Of a stretch of DNA of 31,655 nt, positions 14,792 to 22,004 are shown piece after piece. Source of the DNA: an uncultured Desulfovibrio sp. Its GTDB lineage: Bacteria; Desulfobacterota; Desulfovibrionia; Desulfovibrionales; Desulfovibrionaceae. The notes under the pieces were generated by a model. The model had not been told where the DNA came from. It did no database searches and saw nothing but the letters and a program-made list of their open reading frames with translations. Position 1 is the stretch's first letter. The number at the start of each line of letters is the position of its first letter. The stretch lies in NCBI RefSeq assembly GCF_910584445.1, contig NZ_CAJUBO010000026.1, positions 1 through 31,655 of the forward strand, given 5' to 3'. The translations under genes were made by a program, and so were the position numbers.

Positions 14792-15802
14792 TCATCCGCG
14801 CGTCCATACGTAATATATCCAGGTCATGAGCGCCATGCTCGCGGCGCGCAGGGCCTGGTTGGCGAGGATGAGGCGCAGGGCCTCGGCCGGGCGGAAAAAC
14901 CCCGCGTAGGCCGGAAACTGGTGGCGCACGGCGCGCACCGGCGTGGACAGGATATTGCCCACCAGGAGCGCCAGCACCACATCGCGCGGCGTGAGTCCCC
15001 CGGCGGCCAGCAGGCTTCCGGCGGCGCCGAGCGCCGCGCCCAGCTCGGCGGCGAAGTGGAGGACGATGACCCCCACGGCCTGCGGCCGGAGAAAGGCCAG
15101 CCAGTCCATGTGCCCGGCCAGCCACGCCTCCAGCGCGGCGAACGCGCCCAGCCGCTGGAGCGCGTACATGAGGATGTAGACGGGCACCGTGAAACCCACG
15201 AGCCGGGGCAGGCGGCGCCGGAAGCGGCGCCACGCCGTCCTGAAGGCGGCCGCAGGCCCGGCGCCCCCTGATGCCGGCGGCGGGAGCGCCGCCGTGTCGC
15301 GCGCCGCATCTTCGGGCGCGGGCAGGAGCAGGCGGCTGAGCAGCACCGTGAACCCGGTACGCAGGCAGGCCGCCACCAGGGTCAGCCCCACATAGATGAC
15401 GGCCGGAGCGCCCAGCACGGGCCAGGTGAGCAGAAAGATGGCGGGCGTGTGGACGAGATAGGCGGGCAGGCTGTTGAACAGGTTGGCGAGCATAAGCTCG
15501 CGCCCCGAAAGCTGACGCGCGTCGCGCCGTTCCGCCAGCAGGGCATTGGCCGAGGCCGGCGACGCGAACGCCAGGGCAAAGGCCGCCCCGGCCACGGGGG
15601 GCATGTGCGCGGCGCGGGCCAGGGGGGCGGCGAGGCGCGCCAGCCCGCGCGTCCAGCGCAGGGCCTCGAGCAGGTTCGCCACCAGAAGGCCGCAGGCCAG
15701 CCCGAGGAGCAGCCGGAGCAGCGGCCAGCCAAGCGCCTGCCAGAGGCCGCCAAGGGCGGCCGCGTCCCCAAGCGACGGGAGCCACGCGGCCACATCAGGC
15801 AT
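14792..15802 (-). CDS. Nucleoside-recognition (Gate) domain membrane protein
   Basis: This is a 336-residue polytopic inner-membrane protein with about eight hydrophobic segments. It carries the Gate/nucleoside-recognition pattern, including an ASPASANALLAERRDARQLSGRELMLANLFNSLPAY-like stretch in the first half and a second half-repeat (LRPQAVGVIVLHFAAELGAALGAAGSL...DVVLALLVGNILSTPVRAVRHQFP). Families with this domain include nucleoside transporters, spore-maturation proteins and FeoB-type permeases, so a transport function is likely while the substrate is unknown. GGAGG precedes the start. It lies between rnhA and the small MoaD-like gene on the same strand. Confidence 0.75.
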   Translation of the reverse strand: MPDVAAWLPSLGDAAALGGLWQALGWPLLRLLLGLACGLLVANLLEALRWTRGLARLAAPLARAAHMPPVAGAAFALAFASPASANALLAERRDARQLSGRELMLANLFNSLPAYLVHTPAIFLLTWPVLGAPAVIYVGLTLVAACLRTGFTVLLSRLLLPAPEDAARDTAALPPPASGGAGPAAAFRTAWRRFRRRLPRLVGFTVPVYILMYALQRLGAFAALEAWLAGHMDWLAFLRPQAVGVIVLHFAAELGAALGAAGSLLAAGGLTPRDVVLALLVGNILSTPVRAVRHQFPAYAGFFRPAEALRLILANQALRAASMALMTWIYYVWTRG

Positions 15803-15841
15803 GCGCGCCTCCGGAAGGACCCGGAAGCTGCGGAAAAACGC

Positions 15842-16324
15842 TCACCGCTCCCCGCCCCGCGCCATGCCCGGGTCCGGCGGCAGGTCCGCCGCGCCGGCGC
15901 AGGCCCGCGCCAGTTCGTCGCAACGCTCGTTTTCCGGGTGGCCGGCATGGCCGCGCAGCCAGTGCAGGCGCACCTGATGCCCTTCCAGCAGGGGAACGAG
16001 CCGCTGCCAGAGGTCGACGTTGAGCACGGGCTTCTTGTCCGCCTTGACCCAGTTTTTCTTCTGCCACGAGGCGAGCCAGCCCTTTTCCACCGCGTTGCGG
16101 ACGTATTGCGAATCCGTGAACAGCTCCACGGCGCAGGGCTGCTTCAATGCCTCCAGAGCGGCAATGACGGCCATGATCTCCATGCGGTTGTTGGTGGTGC
16201 GGCGAAAGCCGCCCGAAAGCTCCCTGCGCGCCGCGCCGCCTTCCAGCGCGAGCACGGCGGCCCAGCCCCCCGGCCCCGGATTGCCGAGGCAGGAGCCGTC
16301 CGTATGGATGATGACACGCTGCAT
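15842..16324 (-). CDS. rnhA: Ribonuclease HI
   Basis: RNase HI cleaves the RNA strand of RNA-DNA hybrids, removing Okazaki primers and R-loops. The 160-residue product has the full catalytic set: Asp9 in HTDGSC, Glu49 in NNRMEI, Asp71 in FTDSQYV, and Asp136 in NERCDELA, with the flexible-loop histidine in GHAGHPEN. Length matches the family. It has a GGAAGG ribosome site and follows dnaB by 38 nt, so it is probably the tail of the rpsF-rpsR-rplI-dnaB transcript. Confidence 0.96.
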   Translation of the reverse strand: MQRVIIHTDGSCLGNPGPGGWAAVLALEGGAARRELSGGFRRTTNNRMEIMAVIAALEALKQPCAVELFTDSQYVRNAVEKGWLASWQKKNWVKADKKPVLNVDLWQRLVPLLEGHQVRLHWLRGHAGHPENERCDELARACAGAADLPPDPGMARGGER

Positions 16325-16362
16325 GAGGCTTCCTTCCGGCGCGCCGGCAGGGACGCGTCCGC

Positions 16363-17847
16363 TCAGGCCCGGCTTTCCGAAGGGCCGGGCGTCCAGTCGG
16401 GCGCCATGGATTCAAAGGAGGTGTACGGCGAAAGGTACATGAGTTCCACCGCGCCCACCGGGCCGTTGCGCTGCTTGCCGATGATGATCTCCGCAACGCC
16501 CTGGGGCGGCCGCTCGGAGGGTTTCTGGTACTTGTAGACATCCTCGCGGTACACGAACATGATGACGTCCGCGTCCTGCTCGATGGCGCCGGATTCGCGC
16601 AGGTCCGAGAGCATGGGGCGCTTGTCGCCGCGTTCCTCCACCTTGCGGTTGAGCTGGGAAAGCGCCACCACCGGAATGTCCAGCTCCTTGGCAAGGCCCT
16701 TGAGGGAGCGGGAAATGTCCGAAATCTCCAGTTCGCGCGAGTCGGTGCGGCGGCTCGTACGCATGAGCTGGAGATAGTCCACCACCACGAGTCCAAGCCC
16801 CTTTTCCGCCTTGAGGCGCCTGGCCCGCGCGCGCAGCTCCAGCGTGGAGAGCGCGGGCGTGTCGTCGATGAAGATGGGCGCGCGCGCCACCACGTCGGCG
16901 GCGGTGTAGAGGCGCTGCCAATCCTCGTCCGTGAGCTGCGAGGGACGCCGCAGGCGCGAAAGATCTACCTTGCCCCATACGGCCAGCATGCGCTGCATGA
17001 GCTGTTCCTTGCTCATTTCCAGCGAGAAGACGCCCACCGGCACTTCCTGCTCCACGGCCGCGTGCAGGGCCATGCACAGCGCAAAGGCCGTCTTGCCCAT
17101 GCTGGGCCGGGCGGCCACGATGATGAGGTCCGAAGGCTGAAGCCCGGCGGTGAGCGTGTCCAGCCGCCGGTAGCCCGTGGTCACGCCCGTGACCACATCC
17201 CGCGCGTCCGCCAGCTTGGAAAGATTTTCAAAGACCTTGTCCAGCAGCTCGCGCGTGGGCGAAAAATCGCGCCGGGCCGTGCGCCGCGACACGGCGAAGA
17301 CCGCCTGCTCCGACTCGTCCAGCAGGGCGTCCACCTCGCGCGAGGCGTCGTAGCAGTTGCCGATGATGCCCGAGCAGACGTCGATGAGTCCGCGCTGGAG
17401 CGCCTTGTCGCGCACGATGCCCGCGTAATACTCGGCATTGGCGCCGGAAACCACGGCCTGGGCCAGGTCGGCGAGATAGACCGCGCCGCCCGCTTCTTCC
17501 AGGGTGTTCATGGCCTTGAGCTGCTCGGCCGTGGAAACGAGGTCGATGGGCGCCGTTTTGGAATACAGCTCGAGAAAGGCGCGGAAAATGGCCGTATGCG
17601 CGGGCAGATAAAAATCCGCGGGCACCAGGATGTCCGCAATGGAATGCATGAGCTGGGGCCGCATGAGCAGGCCGCCGAGCACGGCCTGTTCCGCTTCGGC
17701 GCTGTGCGGGGGCACCCGGCGCACCAGGTCGGCCCGGGCCTGGCCGGAAGCCCCGCCGCCCCCGGAAGGCGCGCCCGTCTGGCCCGCAGACGCGACGCCC
17801 CCGGCCTTGCGGCCGGGGGCGTCCGAAGCACTGTTTGCACCAGCCAC
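16363..17847 (-). CDS. dnaB: Replicative DNA helicase DnaB
   Basis: DnaB is the hexameric 5'-3' helicase of the replication fork. The product is about 494 residues. It has the N-terminal PPHSAEAEQAVLGGLL domain, the linker, then the RecA-like domain with Walker A (ARPSMGKTAFAL), the VGVFSLEMSKEQLMQRM motif, Walker B (GLVVVDYLQLM), LKGLAKELDIPVVALSQLNR, and the arginine-finger region. No ATG exists at the N-terminus. A GTG at 17847, 2 nt after the rplI stop, is the best start, but its ribosome site is weak and coupling to rplI is likely. The first 40 residues are Gly/Ala/Ser-rich. No intein is present in the ATPase domain. Confidence 0.95.
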   Translation of the reverse strand: MAGANSASDAPGRKAGGVASAGQTGAPSGGGGASGQARADLVRRVPPHSAEAEQAVLGGLLMRPQLMHSIADILVPADFYLPAHTAIFRAFLELYSKTAPIDLVSTAEQLKAMNTLEEAGGAVYLADLAQAVVSGANAEYYAGIVRDKALQRGLIDVCSGIIGNCYDASREVDALLDESEQAVFAVSRRTARRDFSPTRELLDKVFENLSKLADARDVVTGVTTGYRRLDTLTAGLQPSDLIIVAARPSMGKTAFALCMALHAAVEQEVPVGVFSLEMSKEQLMQRMLAVWGKVDLSRLRRPSQLTDEDWQRLYTAADVVARAPIFIDDTPALSTLELRARARRLKAEKGLGLVVVDYLQLMRTSRRTDSRELEISDISRSLKGLAKELDIPVVALSQLNRKVEERGDKRPMLSDLRESGAIEQDADVIMFVYREDVYKYQKPSERPPQGVAEIIIGKQRNGPVGAVELMYLSPYTSFESMAPDWTPGPSESRA

Positions 17848-17848
17848 G

Positions 17849-18385
17849 CTAGGCCCCGGCTTCGGCCTCGGCCACGGCTTCGGCCACTTCCACCGCTTCG
17901 GCGGCAGCCTCGGCCACGGCCTCTTCCTCCGTGGCGGGCTGATGGTCGGAGACCACCTTGACCGGCACCACGGCGATGACGTCCGCGTGCAGGCGCACCC
18001 GCACCGGGTGCTCGCCCAGCGAGCGGATGGGCGCGTCCATGAGGATGCGGCGGCGGTCCACTTCCACGCCCAGGGCGGCGATGGCGTCACCGATGATGGT
18101 GCTCGTCACCGAGCCGTAAAGCTTGTCGTTTTCGCCCACATGCATGGGGATGACCACTTCCAGGGCCTCAAGGCGGGCGCTGAGGCCGCGGGCCTCGGCG
18201 CGCAGGGCGTCCATGCGCGCCTGGAGCTTGTTGCGCTCCTGCTCAAAAACCTTGAGGTTGGCCGGGCTGGCGACCATGGCAAGCCCCTGGGGCAGCAGGT
18301 AGTTGCGCCCGTAGCCGGGCTTGACCTCGACCACATCGCCAAGGCTGCCGAGATTTTCCACATCGGCGCGAAGAATGAGTTTCAT
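17849..18385 (-). CDS. rplI: 50S ribosomal protein L9
   Basis: L9 binds 23S rRNA near the L1 stalk. The N-terminal signature MKLILRADVENLGSLGDVVEVKPGYGRNYLLPQGLA is clear and the long connecting helix follows. At 178 residues it is roughly 28 residues longer than the common 150-residue form because of an Ala/Glu/Val-rich acidic C-terminal tail (about 150-178). It lies 9 nt after rpsR and is followed almost directly by dnaB. Confidence 0.97.
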   Translation of the reverse strand: MKLILRADVENLGSLGDVVEVKPGYGRNYLLPQGLAMVASPANLKVFEQERNKLQARMDALRAEARGLSARLEALEVVIPMHVGENDKLYGSVTSTIIGDAIAALGVEVDRRRILMDAPIRSLGEHPVRVRLHADVIAVVPVKVVSDHQPATEEEAVAEAAAEAVEVAEAVAEAEAGA

Positions 18386-18394
18386 GTGCGCCTC

Positions 18395-18658
18395 CTAGAT
18401 ATTGCTCTTTTTCTTGACGACGGAATCATGCGTGGCCGTGTAGATGAGCAGGGCCATCTGGCGGGCGCGCTTGATCTCCCGGGTAAGCTCGCGCTGATGC
18501 CGGGCGCAGGTGCCGGTGATGCGGCGGGCGATGATCTTGCCGCGCTCGGTGATGAAGTCGCGCAGCACTTCGGGATTCTTGTAGTTGAGGGGCAGCTCCT
18601 TGTCGGCGCAGAAGCGGCAGAACTTGCGGCGCGGGGCGAACTTCTTCCTGAAGGCCAT
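18395..18658 (-). CDS. rpsR: 30S ribosomal protein S18
   Basis: S18 forms a heterodimer with S6 on the small-subunit platform. The 87-residue product has the typical RKFCRFCADKELPLNYKNPEVLRDFITERGKIIARRITGTCARHQRELTREIKRARQMALL core. The cysteines in FCRFC and GTCARHQ mark the zinc-binding (C+) form. Its start codon immediately follows the rpsF stop, so translation is coupled. Confidence 0.97.
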   Translation of the reverse strand: MAFRKKFAPRRKFCRFCADKELPLNYKNPEVLRDFITERGKIIARRITGTCARHQRELTREIKRARQMALLIYTATHDSVVKKKSNI

Positions 18659-18967
18659 TTACGCATCCTCCCCGGCCGCTTCATCGGCCAGCTTGACGGT
18701 GATGAACTTGAAGATGCCGTCGGTGATCCGGATATTGCGCTCCAGTTCCGCCACCAGCGCCGCCGGGGCCTCATAGACGAGGCGCACATAAAAGCCGCGC
18801 ATGAGCTTGTGGACGGGATACGCCAGATCGCGCATGCCCCACTGGTCGACCTCGGCCAGCTTGCCGCCTTCGCGCTCAATGATGCCCGTGAGCGCGGCCA
18901 GGATGCCCTCGCGGCTCTCGGCGGACAGCTCCGGCGAGAGAAGGAGGAGGGTCTCGAACTTCCGCAT
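18659..18967 (-). CDS. rpsF: 30S ribosomal protein S6
   Basis: S6 is the partner of S18. The 102-residue product begins MRKFETLLLLSPEL and contains the family segments REGGKLAEVDQWGMRDLAYPVHKLMRGFYVRLVYEAPAALVAELERNIRITDGIFKFITVKL. The ATG at 18967 is chosen because AAGGAGA lies just upstream and the family starts exactly here, although the frame remains open further upstream. It is the first gene of rpsF-rpsR-rplI-dnaB-rnhA. Confidence 0.96.
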   Translation of the reverse strand: MRKFETLLLLSPELSAESREGILAALTGIIEREGGKLAEVDQWGMRDLAYPVHKLMRGFYVRLVYEAPAALVAELERNIRITDGIFKFITVKLADEAAGEDA

Positions 18968-18991
18968 GATGCTTCTCCTTGTGGATTGACA

Positions 18992-19012
18992 GCTCGCACC
19001 AGAGGTACGGGC
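18992..19012 (-). promoter_or_regulatory. Hairpin at the 5' end of the rpsF leader
   Basis: In the rpsF transcript a 9-bp stem with one C-A mismatch and one G-U pair closes a 3-nt UCU loop. It would sit only a few nucleotides from the predicted transcript start (about 19018). S6:S18 autoregulatory RNA elements are known at this position in many bacteria, so this is a candidate, but I did not match the full conserved motif. Confidence 0.35.
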
Positions 19013-19024
19013 AAGGAACGCATA

Positions 19025-19053
19025 GCAATACCCGCACGGCATGCTCTTGTCAA
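19025..19053 (-). promoter_or_regulatory. Sigma-70 promoter for the rpsF operon
   Basis: On the minus strand a perfect TTGACA (19053-19048) is followed after 17 nt by TATTGC (19030-19025). The predicted transcript starts near 19018 and has a leader of about 50 nt before the rpsF ATG. Confidence 0.65.
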
Positions 19054-19094
19054 CCGCGCGGGCCACCGCGGCGGAAAAGGCGGCGCCGCGCCTC

Positions 19095-19123
19095 TTGGCG
19101 AACGGCGCAAAAACGTGTATGCT
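19095..19123 (+). promoter_or_regulatory. Possible promoter for rlmE giving a leaderless transcript
   Basis: TTGGCG (19095-19100), a 17-nt spacer and TATGCT (19118-19123) predict a transcription start around 19130, only about 4 nt before the ATG at 19134. No ribosome site is visible before that ATG. Confidence 0.4.
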
Positions 19124-19133
19124 GTTCCGCTGC

Positions 19134-19790
19134 ATGAAGGAATATCGCGACCATTATTTCCTCAAGGCCAAGCGCGAGAACTATCCGGCCCGCTCCATCT
19201 ACAAGCTGCGCGAGCTGGACGCCCGCTTTCGCCTGCTGGCCCCGGGCATGCGCGTCCTCGATCTCGGCGCCGCGCCCGGCTCCTGGTCCATCGGGGCCGC
19301 CGAGCGCGTGGGCGCGCGCGGGCGCGTGCTCGCCTGCGACATTCAGGACACGGCCACGGTCTTTCCGCCGCAGGTGGTCTTCAGGCGCTCGGACGCGCTG
19401 GCGCCGTCGGCGGAATTTTCGGCCCTGCTGGCCGAAACGGGACCGTTCGACCTCGTCATGAGCGACATGGCCCCGGCCACCACCGGCTCGCGCTTCACGG
19501 ACCAGGCGCGCTCGCTGGAGCTGGCCCTGGCCGCGCTGGAGGCGGCCCTGCGCCATCTGAAGCCGGGCGGCAATTTTGTGGTCAAGATCTTCATGGGTCC
19601 GGACATGGGCGAGCTGCTCGCGCCCATGCGCCGGGCCTTCCGCAAGGTCGCGTCCTTCAAGCCCAAGAGTTCGCGGGCCGAGAGCAAGGAAACCTTTTAC
19701 ACGGGCCTGGGGTTCCGCGGGCCGGCGCCCGGAACGGACGGCGCCGACGGGACGCCGGAGGCGGCGGCCGACGGGACCATCCGCCCGTAA
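19134..19790 (+). CDS. rlmE: 23S rRNA 2'-O-ribose methyltransferase (RlmE/FtsJ/RrmJ)
   Basis: RlmE methylates the 2'-OH of uridine 2552 in the A-loop of 23S rRNA. The 218-residue product carries the SAM loop VLDLGAAPGSWS (about 41-52) and the K-D-K-E catalytic tetrad: Lys24 (RSIYKL), Asp111 (VMSDMAP), Lys151 (NFVVKIF) and Glu186 (ESKETFYTG). The start at 19134 (MKEYRDHYFLKAK) matches the family's N-terminus; an in-frame ATG at 19119 lies inside the -10 box. A C-terminal Gly/Asp/Ala tail of about 25 residues extends past the fold. It is divergent from rpsF. Confidence 0.93.
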   Translation: MKEYRDHYFLKAKRENYPARSIYKLRELDARFRLLAPGMRVLDLGAAPGSWSIGAAERVGARGRVLACDIQDTATVFPPQVVFRRSDALAPSAEFSALLAETGPFDLVMSDMAPATTGSRFTDQARSLELALAALEAALRHLKPGGNFVVKIFMGPDMGELLAPMRRAFRKVASFKPKSSRAESKETFYTGLGFRGPAPGTDGADGTPEAAADGTIRP

Positions 19791-19852
19791 GACGTGCCGG
19801 CCGGCGCCGGAAATTTTCAGCACATTCCACCATTCCCACACGGGGAGGTCAC

Positions 19853-20590
19853 ATGTCCGGTCACAGCAAATGGGCCAATATCCAGCACCGCAAGGGACGC
19901 CAGGACGCCAAGCGCGGCAAGGTCTTCACCAAGGCCGCCAAGGAAATCATCATCGCGGCCAAGAACGGCGGCGACCCCACGGGCAATCCGCGCCTGCGCG
20001 CGGCCATCGCGGCGGCCAAGGCCGTCAACCTGCCCAAGGACAAGATCGAGGCCGCCATCCGCAAGGGCACCGGCGAGGACGCGGGCGGCGACATCGCCGA
20101 AGCCTTCTACGAAGGCTACGGTCCGGGCGGCATCGCCATCATGGTGGAAGTCGCCACGGACAACAAGAACCGCACCGTGGCCGAGGTGCGCCACCTCTTC
20201 ACCAAGCACGGCGGCGCCATGGGCGAGAACGGCAGCGTGGCCTGGATGTTCGAGCGCAAGGGCGTCATCGCCGTGCCCAGGGCGGACTATGCCGAGGACG
20301 CCATCATGGAGGCCGCGCTCGAGGCCGGGGCCGACGACGTCATCGACGACGAGGATGTCTGGACCATCCAGACGGCCATGGCCGACTTCGCCGCCGTGCG
20401 CGACGCGCTCGAGGCCGCCGGCGTGACCATGGAGTCCGCCGGGCTTGCCATGGTGCCCGCCAACCTTGTGGCCGTCAACGCGGACACGGGCGTCAAGCTC
20501 CTGCGGCTCATGGACGCGCTGGACGACAACGACGACGTGCAGAACGTCTACGTCAACGCGGACTTCCCGGACGACATGCCCGCGGAGTAG
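19853..20590 (+). CDS. YebC/PmpR family protein
   Basis: This 245-residue YebC family member begins with the invariant MSGHSKWANIQHRKGRQDAKRGKVFTK and contains NLPKDKIEAAIRKGTGE, YEGYGPGGIAIMVE and KHGGAMGENGSVAWMF. The family was first described as DNA-binding regulators (PmpR type). More recent work links YebC-type members to translation of proline-rich sequences. A strong GGGGAGGT ribosome site precedes the ATG. It lies between rlmE and ruvC, the latter being a frequent neighbour of yebC. Confidence 0.95.
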   Translation: MSGHSKWANIQHRKGRQDAKRGKVFTKAAKEIIIAAKNGGDPTGNPRLRAAIAAAKAVNLPKDKIEAAIRKGTGEDAGGDIAEAFYEGYGPGGIAIMVEVATDNKNRTVAEVRHLFTKHGGAMGENGSVAWMFERKGVIAVPRADYAEDAIMEAALEAGADDVIDDEDVWTIQTAMADFAAVRDALEAAGVTMESAGLAMVPANLVAVNADTGVKLLRLMDALDDNDDVQNVYVNADFPDDMPAE

Positions 20591-20615
20591 CGGGTTTCGG
20601 GACGCCCGGCACCGG

Positions 20616-21158
20616 ATGGCCGCCCTCACCGTCATTGGCATCGACCCCGGCTCGCAACGCACGGGCTGGGGCGTGGTGCGCGAAGTCTCGGGCGTCCTTT
20701 CGCTGGTGGAGTGCGGCGTGGTGCGCGCGGCCGCCGGCCGCGGGGAGGCCGCGCCGGCCACGAGCGGAGACAGCGGCTTTTCCCGCAGGCTCGCGCGCAT
20801 CTATCACGCGCTGGGAGAGGTCCTTGCCCGGCACCGGCCCGACCAGGCGGCCATGGAGCAGGTCTTTACGGCCAGGAACGCGGCCAGCGCCCTCAAGCTC
20901 GGACAGGCGCGCGGCGCCGCCGTGGCGGCCTGCGCCGCCGCCGGGCTGGATGTCTGCGACTACGCGCCCACCCTGGTCAAGAAGTCCCTGGTGGGCACGG
21001 GCCGCGCGGAAAAGGAGCAGGTGGCCTTCATGGTGCGCCGCCTGCTCAATGTGCGCGCCGAAGTGGCGGCCGGCTGGCCCCTGGACGCCTCGGACGCCCT
21101 GGCCGTGGCTATCTGCCACCTGGGCATGCGCCGCCTGGCAGCGCTGCAACGCCCCTGA
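20616..21158 (+). CDS. ruvC: Holliday junction endodeoxyribonuclease RuvC
   Basis: RuvC resolves Holliday junctions together with RuvAB. The 180-residue product has the catalytic acids Asp10 (IGIDPGSQRTGWG), Glu81 (AMEQVF) and the C-terminal pair Asp157/Asp160 (LDASDALAVAICH). Compared with the E. coli enzyme there is an insert of about 15 residues around 40-55 (Gly/Ala/Glu-rich), in the loop after the second strand. It follows yebC by 25 nt. The stop codon lies inside the first, partial copy of a tandem repeat. Confidence 0.94.
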   Translation: MAALTVIGIDPGSQRTGWGVVREVSGVLSLVECGVVRAAAGRGEAAPATSGDSGFSRRLARIYHALGEVLARHRPDQAAMEQVFTARNAASALKLGQARGAAVAACAAAGLDVCDYAPTLVKKSLVGTGRAEKEQVAFMVRRLLNVRAEVAAGWPLDASDALAVAICHLGMRRLAALQRP

Positions 21159-21212
21159 CGAGTGCCCCTGACCAGTGCCCCTGACCAGTGCCCCTGACCA
21201 GTGTCGCTGACC
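21151..21212. repeat. 13-bp tandem repeat (AGTGCCCCTGACC) across the ruvC 3' end
   Basis: Four copies in register lie at 21161-21173, 21174-21186, 21187-21199 and 21200-21212 (the last with two changes). They are preceded by a partial copy at 21151-21160 that contains the ruvC stop codon. Each unit contains TGA on the plus strand and TCA-type stops in other frames. The array fills the space between the convergent ruvC and tauE-like genes. Confidence 0.9.
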
Positions 21213-21222
21213 GGCGGCCAGG

Positions 21223-21954
21223 TCACTGGCGCAGGCCGCGCACCAGCAGCATGACCGCCGAAAGGGCGAGGATGGTCAATAGCACCTTGCGGAACAGCCG
21301 GACATCCATGCGCCGCACCAGCGGGATGCCGACCGCGATGCCGCAGCAGGCGAACACCGCCCCCCACAGGCCGAGACCGATCTCCAGCCCGTCATAGAGG
21401 CCCTGCATGTACTGCCAGGGCAGCGCCACCGCCATGATGGCAACGCTGACCACATTGACAGTACCCAGGGTGGCCTCCTTTTCCAGTTTCCGCAAATAGG
21501 CGTAGGCCACCAGGGCCGGGCCGCCCATGCCCAGGGCGCTCATCATGGCGCCGGAGGCCACGCCCAGCGGCAGGGCAAGCCAGCGCCCGACCGGGGGACG
21601 CCGGCCGCCGCCGGGCAGCCATTGCCAAAACAGGAACGCCCCAAGACAAAAGGCCGCGCCCAGCAACAGGGCGCGCGGCCCGGCATGCGCCAAGGCCCAG
21701 ACGCCGAGCGGGATGCCCGCCAGGGCACCCGCGGTCAGGAGCGCGGCGCCGCCCCAGCGGATGTGCCTGGCATAGATCGCGCTCATGGCCGCAAAGACGG
21801 CCGTGCCCGAAATGCAGCCCAGAAGGATGGACTCCCGCGGCGGCAGCAGGAGCGCCACGAACGGCACGGCGAAAAGATTGGCGCCAAAGGAGGCGACGCC
21901 GGTGACGAACCCGCCGCCGAACCAGAGCAGATTGTAGCAGATGGCGTTCAGCAT
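21223..21954 (-). CDS. TauE/SafE-family permease, candidate sulfite exporter
   Basis: This 243-residue membrane protein has about seven or eight hydrophobic segments. It shows the family's two half-repeats, each opening with a Gly/Phe-rich helix (GGGFVTGVASFGANLFAVPFVALLL; ALPLGVASGAMMSALGMGGPALVAYAY). TauE/SafE proteins are proposed to export sulfite, sulfoacetate or related sulfur compounds. Downstream of an isethionate uptake and cleavage locus, export of excess sulfite is a reasonable inference. A strong terminator-like hairpin ends only a few nt before the ATG, leaving no room for an obvious ribosome site or separate promoter. Confidence 0.85.
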   Translation of the reverse strand: MLNAICYNLLWFGGGFVTGVASFGANLFAVPFVALLLPPRESILLGCISGTAVFAAMSAIYARHIRWGGAALLTAGALAGIPLGVWALAHAGPRALLLGAAFCLGAFLFWQWLPGGGRRPPVGRWLALPLGVASGAMMSALGMGGPALVAYAYLRKLEKEATLGTVNVVSVAIMAVALPWQYMQGLYDGLEIGLGLWGAVFACCGIAVGIPLVRRMDVRLFRKVLLTILALSAVMLLVRGLRQ

Positions 21955-21959
21955 GGCCG

Positions 21960-21996
21960 AAAAGGGGGCGCCGGCCCGGAAACGCGCCGGCGCCCC
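21960..21996 (-). terminator. Rho-independent terminator or attenuator before the tauE-like gene
   Basis: On the minus strand GGGGCGCCGGC (21996-21986) pairs perfectly with GCCGGCGCCCC (21975-21965) across a 10-nt loop and is followed by CTTTT. The T-run ends 5 nt before the ATG of the TauE-like gene. It lies just after the amidohydrolase stop codon. Confidence 0.8.
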
Positions 21997-22004
21997 GGAA
22001 AGCG

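Noticed and set aside
16363..17847. Intein or frameshift in dnaB
   Set aside because: The ATPase motifs are continuous and the length is normal; only the start codon (GTG) is unusual.
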